Shown: piece by piece, positions 9,133-17,249 of the stretch
Layout of the letters: every line of letters begins with the position of its first letter
How positions within the stretch are numbered: the first letter of the stretch is position 1
DNA from: Bin87 sp965220505
GTDB lineage: Bacteria > Chloroflexota > Dehalococcoidia > Lucifugimonadales > UBA3495
DNA length: 64,000 nt
Direction: 5' to 3'
Assembly: GCA_965220505.1 (NCBI GenBank)
Contig: CBDCQE010000003.1
Location: 1-64,000 of the forward strand
Translations under genes and position numbers: made by a program
The notes under the pieces: model-generated
Database searches by the model: none
Seen by the model: only the letters and a program-made list of their open reading frames with translations
What the model was told of the DNA's origin: nothing

Positions 9133-10125
9133 ATGACAACTAGCACAACCGAAAACACATCCCCTGTGGTGCTGCAGGTTGACGGACTGAAAACCTATTT
9201 CGAGACCCGTTGGGGGACGGTGAGGGCGGTCGACGGCGTCAGCTTCGACCTGCGACGCGGCGAGACCCTGGGCATCGTCGGCGAATCCGGTTCCGGCAAG
9301 TCGGTGACCATGCTGTCGTTGATGCGGCTCATCCCCGAGCCACCGGGTCGCATCGTTGACGGGCAGATACTCCTGGAAGGCCAGGACCTGGTGCAGCTCT
9401 CAGACAAAGAGATGAGCGAAATACGGGGAAGCCAGATCGCACTGATCATCCAGGACCCCATGACCTCCCTCAACCCGGTGTTCTCCATAGGAAACCAGGT
9501 GGGCGAGGCCATCAAGATCCACCAGGACATACCCAAGCGCACCGTCGTGCAGCAGGTTCTGGACGTGCTCCGCAAGGTGAACATCCCCGCCGCCGAGACA
9601 CGGGTCCGCGACTATCCCCACCAGATGAGCGGAGGCATGCGCCAGCGCGTTGTAGGAGCCATCGGCATATCCTGCGAACCTATCGTGCTGATCGCCGACG
9701 AGCCTACGACTTCACTGGACGTCACCATTCAGGCGCAGTACCTCAAGCTCCTGAAGGAGTTGCAGGAAGCATCCAACATCGGGCTGATCTTCATCACCCA
9801 CGACTTTGGCATCGTGGCCAAGATGTGCGACCGTGTGGCCGTGATGTACGCCGGAAGGATCGTCGAGATGGGCGACGTGCGGGACATCTTCAACCATCCG
9901 TCGCACCCTTACACCGAGGCCTTGTTGTCATCGGTCCCGAAGCTGGAAGAGGACGTGGATCGCCTGTATTCCATCGAGGGGCAACCGCCGACGCTCCACG
10001 ACCTGCCGCCGGGCTGCCCCTTCGCGCCCCGCTGCCAATACGTCATGGACAAATGCCTGGAAACCTATCCGTCGCAATTCGACGTGAGCGATAGCCACTA
10101 CGCCGCCTGCTGGAGGCTGGAATGA
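9133..10125 (+). CDS. Dipeptide ABC transporter ATP-binding protein, DppD type
   Basis: This 330-residue ATPase has Walker A GESGSGKS, signature MSGGMRQRV, Walker B LIADEPTTSLD and switch histidine in FITHDFG. It ends with the oligopeptide/dipeptide C-terminal domain, whose cysteines are seen in CPFAPRCQYVMDKC and AACW and may bind an iron-sulfur cluster, as in characterised DppD proteins. Its stop overlaps the start of the following ATPase gene. Confidence 0.93.
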   Translation: MTTSTTENTSPVVLQVDGLKTYFETRWGTVRAVDGVSFDLRRGETLGIVGESGSGKSVTMLSLMRLIPEPPGRIVDGQILLEGQDLVQLSDKEMSEIRGSQIALIIQDPMTSLNPVFSIGNQVGEAIKIHQDIPKRTVVQQVLDVLRKVNIPAAETRVRDYPHQMSGGMRQRVVGAIGISCEPIVLIADEPTTSLDVTIQAQYLKLLKELQEASNIGLIFITHDFGIVAKMCDRVAVMYAGRIVEMGDVRDIFNHPSHPYTEALLSSVPKLEEDVDRLYSIEGQPPTLHDLPPGCPFAPRCQYVMDKCLETYPSQFDVSDSHYAACWRLE

Positions 10126-11126
10126 CCACCCTGGAAGCAAATCCGATGACCCAAACTACGAGCGAGGTGCTCCTCGAGGCCGAGGGCCTCAAGAAGCACT
10201 TCCCCGTGACCAAGGGCCTTCTGATCTCCAAAGTCACCGGTTGGATCAAGGCCGTCGACGGCGTTTCCTTCCAGATCCGCGCCGGCGAAACGCTGGGTAT
10301 CGTGGGCGAGTCCGGGTGCGGCAAAAGCACCACCGCCAAGATGCTCCTGCAATTGGAAGAACCCACCGAGGGCACCATTCGCTACCAGGGGGACGAGATA
10401 CACAATGCCACCGCCGAGCAGCGCCGCGCCTATCGCAGTTCGGTGCAGGCGGTATTCCAGGACCCCTGGAGCTCTCTCAATCCCCGGATGCGCGTCCGCG
10501 ACCTGATCGCCGAGCCCATGGTCATCAACCTGAACCTGAGCCGGCGCGAGATGCAGGACCGCGTCGCCAAGCTCCTGAACGACGTTGGGCTCAGCAGCTA
10601 CCACGCCAACCTGTACCCGCACGAGTTCAGCGGCGGGCAACGCCAGAGGCTGGCCATCGCCAGGGCACTGTCCGTGGAACCTCGGGTGATTGTGCTCGAC
10701 GAGCCCGTTTCGGCGTTGGACGTGTCCATCCGCGCCCAGATCATGAACCTGCTGATGGACCTGCAGAACGAGTACAACGTCAGCTATCTGCTGATCGCCC
10801 ACCACCTGGCAACCGTGCGGTACATGTGCGACTGGGTGGCCGTGATGTACCTGGGGCAGATCGTGGAATACGGCCCCACCAAGGAACTGTTCGACAACGC
10901 CTCGCATCCCTACACCAAGGCGCTGATGAACGCGGCGTTGCCATCCCACCCGGACATTGAGCAGGAGGAAATGATCCTCACCGGTGAGGTGCCGTCTCCG
11001 CTCAATCCGCCCGAAGGGTGCCGGTTCCATCCCCGGTGCCCGTTCGTCATGGACCGCTGCTCCCGGGACGTTCCGGAAGTTACGGAGTTGGCTCCCGGCC
11101 ACGTGGTGTCCTGTCACCTCTACTAG
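10122..11126 (+). CDS. Dipeptide ABC transporter ATP-binding protein, DppF type
   Basis: This 334-residue ATPase starts at an ATG sharing ATGA with the stop of the DppD-type gene, so the two are translationally coupled. It has Walker A GESGCGKST, signature FSGGQRQRL and Walker B IVLDEPVSALD. The H-loop segment reads IAHHLATV in place of the usual THD. The C-terminal domain has the cysteine pattern FHPRCPFVMDRC and SCHLY. It completes the importer. Confidence 0.93.
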   Translation: MTTLEANPMTQTTSEVLLEAEGLKKHFPVTKGLLISKVTGWIKAVDGVSFQIRAGETLGIVGESGCGKSTTAKMLLQLEEPTEGTIRYQGDEIHNATAEQRRAYRSSVQAVFQDPWSSLNPRMRVRDLIAEPMVINLNLSRREMQDRVAKLLNDVGLSSYHANLYPHEFSGGQRQRLAIARALSVEPRVIVLDEPVSALDVSIRAQIMNLLMDLQNEYNVSYLLIAHHLATVRYMCDWVAVMYLGQIVEYGPTKELFDNASHPYTKALMNAALPSHPDIEQEEMILTGEVPSPLNPPEGCRFHPRCPFVMDRCSRDVPEVTELAPGHVVSCHLY

Positions 11127-11175
11127 CGGCGCATGTCGCCGCGGCAGGCCGCACAAACGCTAACCGACCGCCGCG

Positions 11176-11184
11176 TGGTATAGT
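11176..11184 (+). promoter_or_regulatory. Possible extended -10 element
   Basis: TGGTATAGT matches an extended -10 (TGnTATAAT) about 80 bp upstream of the mini-gene at 11263. No convincing -35 is seen, so this is weak. Confidence 0.3.
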
Positions 11185-11262
11185 GCCGTATAGGGGCTGC
11201 TTAGCCGGCAGCCGCTTATCCGGGACGCCTGTGATGCCGTCCCCTACCGGGAGGTGTCGAAA

Positions 11263-11433
11263 ATGGAACGCAACGATTCTGTCGTCGCCGAGCGTCCGAT
11301 GGGCACGACCAAGCATCCTCTGGTGGCCTTTGCTCTCGCATCCGCTCGCATAGTGCTCCTGTCCCTGCGGCATGGTGCCAAACCCATCAAGGTCAACTAC
11401 CGTACCGGTGACGTTTGGATAGACAGTGAATAA
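11263..11433 (+). CDS. Small protein of unknown function (56 aa)
   Basis: An ATG follows a strong GGGAGGTG site at 11250-11255 and opens a 56-codon frame ending in TAA. The product is basic in its middle and ends in KVNYRTGDVWIDSE. It has no signal peptide and only one short hydrophobic stretch (VAFALASARIVLL). The stop codon lies inside the first codons of the next frame, which suggests translational coupling. I do not recognise it. Confidence 0.5.
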   Translation: MERNDSVVAERPMGTTKHPLVAFALASARIVLLSLRHGAKPIKVNYRTGDVWIDSE

Positions 11434-11674
11434 CGTACCAAAGGAACTGTCACTGAGGAGGGATTATCTCGGAACAGTTCGCTGGATCGTCTATCTCACC
11501 ATTTTGTTCGCCCTGCTGGCTATAGCATTATCTGTGTACGTCGACTGGGTCGACAAACCCGGAGGGGCGGTTGAAGATTCAATAAAGGCTCTGTGGCATT
11601 GCGTGACCTTGTCAGTGGGCGGCTTGGTTGGCCTACTGACCGGGCCTAGACTTGCAACGGTCTCACGCGATTGA
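11426..11674 (+). CDS. Small membrane protein of unknown function (82 aa)
   Basis: This frame starts at a GTG (11426) overlapping the end of the preceding mini-gene by 8 bp. The product has one clear membrane helix (WIVYLTILFALLAIALSVYV) and a second, weaker hydrophobic region near the C-terminus (LSVGGLVGLLTG). Its own ribosome-binding site is poor, so it probably depends on translation of the upstream gene. No family is recognised. Confidence 0.45.
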   Translation: MNNVPKELSLRRDYLGTVRWIVYLTILFALLAIALSVYVDWVDKPGGAVEDSIKALWHCVTLSVGGLVGLLTGPRLATVSRD

Positions 11675-11676
11675 CA

Positions 11677-12444
11677 TCACAGGGCGGCGTTCACGTTTTT
11701 CAGGAAGTCCTCCGCGCCGATGCGGAGCAGTCCCCAGCCGGACACCGTCACGAAGTTCGCGCCCAGCTTGATGAACTCGGCGACTCCGGCCGTGTCCGCG
11801 GGATTGTTGCCGCCCACGCCGACGTTCTTTCCGCCGGCCCGCACTCTAGGGATCACCTCGCTCATCACCCGGCGCACTTCGGGGACACCAGGGTTGCCCA
11901 TGCTCTGGCCCAGGTCCGACGCCGCCACGTGCAGTACGTCCGCGCCGGAAACGGCCAGGATGTTGTCCAGATTGCCCACGGCTTCGATGTCCTCGACCAT
12001 GGGGATCACCAGCACGTTCGCATTCACCCACGCCGTCGCCTCGTCCCGGGCGACACCGATGCCGTAGTCCTGCGCCCGGCCGCCGCCCATGCCACGATAG
12101 CCGTCAGGGTAGTAGCGCGCGGCCCGGGCGATGGCCGCCGCCTGCTCCCCGGTGTTGACGTGGGGGACGATGATCCCCTGCAGGCCCCGGTCCAGGAACC
12201 GCAGGATCGTCTGGTCCGAGTGATCAGGTATGCGCGCTATCGGCGTTATTCCGAAGGACTCCGCCGCCCGCACCATGTGCTCCACCTGGTCCAGGTTGGC
12301 CGGACCGTGTTCGCAGTCGATCATTACGAAGTCGTAGCCCAGCGCGCCGAATATCTCGACCATATCGGGCGCATAGCGCGTGATGATTGCGCCGAAGACG
12401 ACCTGGCCGTCATTCAGTTTTGCCTTGGTGGTGTTGGTTCGCAT
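11677..12444 (-). CDS. HpcH/HpaI-family aldolase
   Basis: This 255-residue protein belongs to the class II, metal-dependent HpcH/HpaI family, TIM-barrel enzymes that make or break pyruvate/oxaloacetate-type aldol bonds. I see VMIDCEHGPANLDQVEHMVR, the IARI strand and the GIIVPHVNT segment with the metal-site region. The start is the ATG at 12444, preceded by GAGGG; the open frame extends further upstream but has no ribosome-binding site there. It lies convergent with the mini-genes and upstream of a Uma2-like gene in the same direction. The natural substrate is unknown. Confidence 0.88.
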   Translation of the reverse strand: MRTNTTKAKLNDGQVVFGAIITRYAPDMVEIFGALGYDFVMIDCEHGPANLDQVEHMVRAAESFGITPIARIPDHSDQTILRFLDRGLQGIIVPHVNTGEQAAAIARAARYYPDGYRGMGGGRAQDYGIGVARDEATAWVNANVLVIPMVEDIEAVGNLDNILAVSGADVLHVAASDLGQSMGNPGVPEVRRVMSEVIPRVRAGGKNVGVGGNNPADTAGVAEFIKLGANFVTVSGWGLLRIGAEDFLKNVNAAL

Positions 12445-12467
12445 GAATATTCCCTCTTCTAGTTGGA

Positions 12468-13190
12468 TCAGCCGTTTCGCCGCTGCTGTAGCTGCTCTTC
12501 CAGTTCGCGCACCCGCGCCTCGGCCATTTCGGCGCGGTTCTCCGCCTCGATGCGAGCTGACCGCTCTCCTTCGAAGGTTGGGATGTGCTGACCCGTTGCC
12601 GGGTCGTACCATCCCAGATTCCCGTTTTCCCACCGCAGGTAGAGGTTTAACGCCTCACTGTACCCTTGCAACGACCCGTCCGCCAGCTCCTCGATGTCGA
12701 TGGGCTGATACTGCCCGTCCACCAGCCGGTCGCCGGCGAGGCGTGCGCCGTGATATTCGCCGGTCTGGTCGAACCGCCAGTACTCGGTGATGCCCAGGGC
12801 AGCATAATCGTCCCGCTTTTCGCCCACGTCGATCCTTCCCGTGCTTGGTGAGGCGACCTCGATCGCGAAGTCAGGGGGTTTGCCCTGCTCCGAGATGATG
12901 TAACCATTGCTGTCACGGTAAGCCTGGGGGTCAACGCCGAAGGCAATAAACAGGTCGGGGCTGCGCCGGATGGCGCCCCGTCTCGGCCGGGGCGCCAGTA
13001 CGACGTAGCGCTCAGCGGCGACCAGGGTGGTTTCAGGGTTGCCCAGATGCTGGGCCAGAAAGTGGGCGTTGCCAGGCAGGTGGATTTGGTCGTAGCTGGT
13101 CACTTCGTCAGGATGGCGCTCGGGAGGGTCGGGCAATTGGAAAAGAACCTGAGGCTTGGGAGTTTTGGCGGAGGCGTCGGCGGTTGTCAT
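12468..13190 (-). CDS. Uma2 family protein (DUF820, PD-(D/E)XK nuclease-like)
   Basis: This 240-residue protein has the Uma2 core: PDLFIAFGVD, then PPDFAIEVASPSTGRIDVGEKR and YAALGITEYW, the conserved acidic/basic residues of a PD-(D/E)XK-like fold. The last about 40 residues form a charged coiled coil (RIEAENRAEMAEARVRELEE). The start at 13190 has AGAGG upstream. Uma2 proteins are abundant in Cyanobacteria and Chloroflexota, and their role is still unknown. Confidence 0.85.
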   Translation of the reverse strand: MTTADASAKTPKPQVLFQLPDPPERHPDEVTSYDQIHLPGNAHFLAQHLGNPETTLVAAERYVVLAPRPRRGAIRRSPDLFIAFGVDPQAYRDSNGYIISEQGKPPDFAIEVASPSTGRIDVGEKRDDYAALGITEYWRFDQTGEYHGARLAGDRLVDGQYQPIDIEELADGSLQGYSEALNLYLRWENGNLGWYDPATGQHIPTFEGERSARIEAENRAEMAEARVRELEEQLQQRRNG

Positions 13191-13283
13191 GCTCAACCTC
13201 TGCGGGCTCGGAGCGGGCATCCGGTTTGACAATGGGGTGGTGATGAACCGGATTATACGCGTGAAGGGCGGGTAAGGGGTGTA

Positions 13284-14954
13284 CTACAGCGAACCGTCGA
13301 TCACCATGTCCAGCAGGGCCGGCTGGCCGGAGGCCACCGCCCGGTCCACCGCGGGTTTGATCTCCGCCGGTTCCGTGATGCGTTCGCCGTGCACGCCCAT
13401 GCTGTTGGCGATGGCGGCCATGTCGAAGGGCGTCCCGAAATCAGAGTACAGAAGCCGCCCTCCCGAGGTTTCGGGCAGGTTCAGCACGTCCCGCTGGTAC
13501 ACGTTGAAGTTGGTCTTCAGCACCCGGTACATGCCATTGTTGCAGATGACGAAGATGCACGGGATGTTGTCGTTGGCCGCGGTCCACAATCCCTGGATGG
13601 TCATCATGGCGCTGCCGTCGCCGATGATGCCGAACACCGGCCGGTCAGGGTACGCGCACTGGGTGCCCATGGTAACGCCGATGCCGCCGCCGATGGACTG
13701 CCCCCGTACCCCGCGCAAGTCGGGCCGGCGCTGGGCCTGGAAGTAATGGCGCATGGTCGCCCGGTTGCTGATGGAATCGTCCACCACAATGGCGTGGTCG
13801 GGGATCGCCGCCGCCAGCTCGGACATCATGCGGGCCGGCGTCATGGGTCGGTGGTCCCACTTCTCGGCTGCTGACTCTTCAAACGCCGCCCGGACGCTCT
13901 GCCGGTCTGCGATCACCGCTTGTTTGCGCAGTCCAATCTCCGAGCGGTCGCTGGTGGAAAGGCGTTCCTCCAGCGCCGCGATCAGTTCCGCCAATGCCAG
14001 CCCGCAGTGGCTCACGATGCCCACGTCCGTTGGCTCCGACCGCCCGATCTTGCTGCGGTCCGGGTCGATGTGCACCAGCCTGGCCTCCGCCGGCAGGATG
14101 ACGTCTCCCCAGTAGAAAAGCTCCTCAAAGGGGTCCGAGCCCACGGCCAGAACCAGATCCACGGCTTGCAACACCGCCCGCTGCTCGGTGACCCGCAGGG
14201 ACAACGCGCCCATGAACTGCTCATGCGTGGTGGGGAAGGCCACTTCCGCGCCCCGCGCCTGGTACACCGGAAGTCCCATCAACTCGGCCAAGGCGACCGC
14301 CTGATCCACCGCGTCGTCGTCGGAAAGCCGGTCTCCCACCAGCATCAGCGGCCTGCCGGCGCCCGCAAGCAACGAAACCGCTTCGGCGATCCCTTCCATG
14401 TTGGGCCTCGCTCCGTCGTACACCGGGCGGGACGGCTCGAGGTTCATCTCGGCCATGCCCTCCAGGGCGTTGGAGGTGAACCCAACGTACACCGGGCCCT
14501 TGGGGTGGCTGTTGGCTTCGTTGAACGCCCGCCGGATCACGCTGGGGATCTGGTCAGGATGGGACAGTTCCACTGCCCACTTGGTAACCGGCCGCACCAG
14601 GTCCGCCAGGTCGGTGATGGTCTCGTTGACCTTGCGGATGTCGTAGTTGGCTGACGTCACCACCATGGGCGTGCCGGTGTTCAGGGCGTCCAGCATCAGC
14701 GCTATGCCGTTGGCCAGGCCACTGTCCACATGCAGGCTGACGAAGGACGCCGTGCCCCTGGCCCGGGCGTAGGCCTCGCCCATGCCCATGGCCACGCTCT
14801 CCTGCAACGTCAGAATGTAGCGGAACTCGGGGTAGTCCCCTAGCAGGTCGATGATCGGCCCCTCGCTGGTGCCGGGGTTGCCGAAGATGTAATCCACCCC
14901 CTCGGCCTTGAGCATCTCCAGCAGGGCCTGCTTGCCGGTCATCATCTGGGACAT
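13284..14954 (-). CDS. Thiamine-diphosphate-dependent enzyme (benzoylformate decarboxylase / acetolactate synthase-like)
   Basis: This 556-residue protein has the three-domain TPP fold. The N-terminal PYR domain has YIFGNPGTSEGP with the catalytic glutamate. A central domain has LVLAVGSDPFEELFY. The C-terminal PP domain has IIGDGSAMMTIQGLW and ICNNGMYRVLK, the GDG...NN cofactor motif. The Asn-Pro-Gly-Thr-Ser-Glu form resembles benzoylformate decarboxylases and 2-oxoacid decarboxylases more than biosynthetic acetolactate synthase, and no small regulatory subunit lies nearby. The start is the ATG at 14954 after GGAGGAG. The substrate is undetermined. Confidence 0.88.
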   Translation of the reverse strand: MSQMMTGKQALLEMLKAEGVDYIFGNPGTSEGPIIDLLGDYPEFRYILTLQESVAMGMGEAYARARGTASFVSLHVDSGLANGIALMLDALNTGTPMVVTSANYDIRKVNETITDLADLVRPVTKWAVELSHPDQIPSVIRRAFNEANSHPKGPVYVGFTSNALEGMAEMNLEPSRPVYDGARPNMEGIAEAVSLLAGAGRPLMLVGDRLSDDDAVDQAVALAELMGLPVYQARGAEVAFPTTHEQFMGALSLRVTEQRAVLQAVDLVLAVGSDPFEELFYWGDVILPAEARLVHIDPDRSKIGRSEPTDVGIVSHCGLALAELIAALEERLSTSDRSEIGLRKQAVIADRQSVRAAFEESAAEKWDHRPMTPARMMSELAAAIPDHAIVVDDSISNRATMRHYFQAQRRPDLRGVRGQSIGGGIGVTMGTQCAYPDRPVFGIIGDGSAMMTIQGLWTAANDNIPCIFVICNNGMYRVLKTNFNVYQRDVLNLPETSGGRLLYSDFGTPFDMAAIANSMGVHGERITEPAEIKPAVDRAVASGQPALLDMVIDGSL

Positions 14955-15081
14955 GGGCTCCTCCGTGCGGGCCGCCCGTGCCTCGAGCGGCGAATGATCG
15001 TGTGCGCCCGCCAATTCTACAACAAACCGCCCGACCCCATTCCCGGATGGCTGTCGGCATCGTCGCAAAGTGGATAATTCA

Positions 15082-15178
15082 TCAGAATCAGGATTATCAG
15101 GATTATAGAATTGACAGGATTGAGACCATTTGGGACATAGCGCTCCTGATCCTGACAATCCATAAATCCTGATTCTGA
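15082..15178. repeat. Inverted repeat of the ATCCTGATTCTGA family
   Basis: The 14-mer TCAGAATCAGGATT (15082-15095) recurs as a perfect reverse complement at 15165-15178. Between them are further degenerate copies of AGGATT and ATCCTGA. The element lies between a minus-strand gene start and a plus-strand gene start. A one-sided relative is at 31781-31821 and a diverged one at 56845-56966. Confidence 0.75.
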
Positions 15179-15286
15179 CGATATTAACGCCCAAACCGAG
15201 TGCGCGTGAACGCGCTGATTGACGCCCGTCGCGCCCTGCGGTATCGTTACTCCCGCCTACGCAAACGATATTGGGAGTGCGCCACT

Positions 15287-15712
15287 ATGGCCGAACAGGA
15301 ACTGCCCCTCTTCGATTATGACGAAGTTCAGGTTGGCGAGGAGCTGGGCTCCTACGAGTACCTGCTGACGCAGGAGATGGTGGATCTCTATCGCCGCGCC
15401 GTGGACGATCCCGACGCCGTGTTCCCCACCATTGCCGTCAAGCACGACGCCACCTCCCTCTCGCTGGCCTACGACGACCAGACCGGCAGCATCAACGCGG
15501 GGAACGAGATCGACCTCTTCAACCCGCCGATCCCCGGCAAGAAGATCCGCGTCACCGGCCGTATCCACGACAAGTTCGTCCGGCGCGAGAAGCCGTACCT
15601 CGTCATCGAAGCTACGGCCACCGACGAGGACGGCCGGATGATCGAAAAGATGCGCACCTACCAGATCAAGAAACCCGAGGAGTTGGGCAAGAAATGGCAT
15701 CCCCAAGGCTAG
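15287..15712 (+). CDS. MaoC-like hot-dog dehydratase domain protein (first of a pair)
   Basis: This 141-residue protein begins MAEQELPLFDYDEVQVGEEL, the usual opening of the FAS1-type/MaoC N-terminal hot-dog domain. It continues with a FNPPIPGKKIRVTGRIHDKF-like strand region. The ATG at 15287 has GGGAG upstream. It overlaps the following MaoC-like gene by 19 bp. The two probably form a heteromeric hydratase acting on an acyl-CoA or related thioester. The Asp/His catalytic pair of R-hydratases is not evident here, so this may be the structural half. Confidence 0.8.
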   Translation: MAEQELPLFDYDEVQVGEELGSYEYLLTQEMVDLYRRAVDDPDAVFPTIAVKHDATSLSLAYDDQTGSINAGNEIDLFNPPIPGKKIRVTGRIHDKFVRREKPYLVIEATATDEDGRMIEKMRTYQIKKPEELGKKWHPQG

Positions 15713-16119
15713 ACAGCGAAACCCTCCCCGTCGTCACCAAGCACATCACGCAGGACGTGATCAACCAGTTCGAGGCCTGCGGGATCCTCAACCGCTCCAA
15801 CATCCACAACGACCCCGAACTGGCCTCCAAGCGGCTGGGCACCACCTACGCCATCGCCTCGGGTCGCATGAGCATCGCCTTCTGCACCGAGGCTATGCGC
15901 AAGTTCATCGGCGGCGACGACTTCCACCGCAGCGGGAACGTGAACCTGAAGTTCCTCCGCCCGGTGAAGCATGGCGACACCGTCAGCGTCCACGGGCAGG
16001 TCAACAGCCGTGAGCCCCAGGACGACGGCACCACGCTAGTCACGGTGGACGTCTATTGCGAGAACCAGAACGGCGACAAGACCGCCGTCGGCCAGGCCAG
16101 CGCACGGGTGACCGGCTGA
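15694..16119 (+). CDS. MaoC-like hot-dog dehydratase domain protein (second of a pair)
   Basis: This 141-residue protein starts within the end of the previous gene (19-bp overlap). It has the helix segment ITQDVINQFEACGILNRSNIHNDP, in which Asn/His/Asp-like polar residues occupy the place of the hydratase active site. It continues with VNLKFLRPVKHGDTVSVHG, the typical MaoC strand. Same length and fold as its neighbour, consistent with an obligate pair. Confidence 0.82.
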   Translation: MASPRLDSETLPVVTKHITQDVINQFEACGILNRSNIHNDPELASKRLGTTYAIASGRMSIAFCTEAMRKFIGGDDFHRSGNVNLKFLRPVKHGDTVSVHGQVNSREPQDDGTTLVTVDVYCENQNGDKTAVGQASARVTG

Positions 16120-16191
16120 GCTGTGGACGGATCGACGGGGCAGGCGAAGCGCATCCCTCTGCTAAACGACCGATTAACGGGAGAACAACGA

Positions 16192-16509
16192 ATGACAATG
16201 ACCAGGTCCGAGTTCGGCAAAGTTGAAGTGGATATCGTTTACTGCGTGCCTTGAGGCTACCACGGCCTCGCCACGTGGCTGGCGACCGAATTCTGGCGTT
16301 CCCAAAACGCCGGCGATATCGCAATCAAAATGACACCCGCCGACAAAGGACGCCTGGAGATCTACCTGGACGGCGAGAAGATCTTCGACCGCTTCGACGA
16401 GGATGGCGACGAGTACCCGGGCTACAGCAAGGTCAACGAGCTCAAGATGGTGGTCGCCGAGCGCGTCTTCGACGTCGAGGACGAGATCGCCGCGGCGAGA
16501 AACGCATAG
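16192..16509 (+). CDS. SelW/Rdx-family selenoprotein with in-frame TGA (Sec21)
   Basis: The frame begins at ATG 16192, eight bases after GGGAG (16179-16183), and is interrupted only by a TGA at 16252-16254. It then stays open to TAG at 16507. Read with selenocysteine at codon 21 it gives 105 residues with IVYCVP-Sec-GYHGLA, the CxxU redox motif of SelW/SelT/SelH-type thioredoxin-like proteins. The part after the TGA keeps the family layout (KGRLEIYLDGEKIFDR, then a VNELK helix). A candidate SECIS hairpin follows the TGA. The stop abuts the start of the next gene. If the host lacks Sec machinery this would be a pseudogene, but the clean downstream frame argues against decay. Role: probably a thiol/selenol redox protein. 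Confidence 0.82.
16263..16288 (+). promoter_or_regulatory. Candidate bacterial SECIS hairpin
   Basis: Immediately after the in-frame TGA, TCGCCA (16268-16273) pairs perfectly with TGGCGA (16280-16285) around the six-base loop CGTGGC. CGG (16263-16265) and CCG (16286-16288) add three lower pairs beyond a two-base bulge. The loop begins 19 bases after the TGA and contains guanines, consistent with a SelB-binding hairpin. Confidence 0.6.
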
Positions 16510-17211
16510 ATGGCCAATCCAGATCACGTTGCGGTTGTTCGCTCCGGCAAGGGCGCCATCGCGGAGTGGAAGTCCGCAAATCCTGACGGGCAACTTGACC
16601 TGCGCGCCGCCGACCTGTCGAGCCTCGATCTGGCCGGCGCCGACCTGCGCGACGCCGATTTGCGGGGAGCCTCCCTGGCGGACGCCCGCTTGACTCGGGC
16701 CAACCTGTCCCGCTGCGATTTGCGCGCCGCCGATTTCACGGGAGCCGATCTGTACGGCGCGACCCTCTCCTCCGCGCAAATGGCTATGACCATCCTGCGG
16801 AACGTCAACCTCTTCTGGGCCGACCTCAAGCAGTCGAATATGCAGGAGGCGATCCTGCAGTGGTCCCGCCTCAATCGGGCTTCGTTCCTCAACACGGACC
16901 TGACCGACGCCGATTGCAGCCAGGTCACCGCCATTGAGGTCGACCTGCGTTCCGCGGACCTGACCAACTCCAACTGGCAGGGCGCCAATCTGAACGGGGC
17001 CGACGTGAGCCGCGCTACCATGCAGGGGGCGGACTTCACCAACGCCAAGATCCGCGACTCCATGTGGATCATGACCGACATGCGTGGCGCCAACTTTAAC
17101 CGCGCCAGCCTGCACCGCTGCGACATGACCATGAGCAAGTGGGACGACACGACCAACTTCCCGCCCGGCTTTGATCCGAACCATATTGAGAATCGGGTCG
17201 ACGACTACTAG
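16510..17211 (+). CDS. Pentapeptide-repeat protein
   Basis: This 233-residue protein starts directly after the stop of the selenoprotein gene. From about residue 30 to 215 it consists of A(D/N)LXX pentapeptides (for example ADLSSLDLAGADLRDADLRG) that fold into a right-handed quadrilateral beta-helix. It has no signal peptide or membrane segment. Some relatives mimic DNA and protect gyrase, but most have no known role. The tight junction suggests co-expression with the selenoprotein. Confidence 0.9.
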   Translation: MANPDHVAVVRSGKGAIAEWKSANPDGQLDLRAADLSSLDLAGADLRDADLRGASLADARLTRANLSRCDLRAADFTGADLYGATLSSAQMAMTILRNVNLFWADLKQSNMQEAILQWSRLNRASFLNTDLTDADCSQVTAIEVDLRSADLTNSNWQGANLNGADVSRATMQGADFTNAKIRDSMWIMTDMRGANFNRASLHRCDMTMSKWDDTTNFPPGFDPNHIENRVDDY

Positions 17212-17249
17212 ACCTTGACGGCAACGCGCGGACAAGGGCTGATTTCGCG

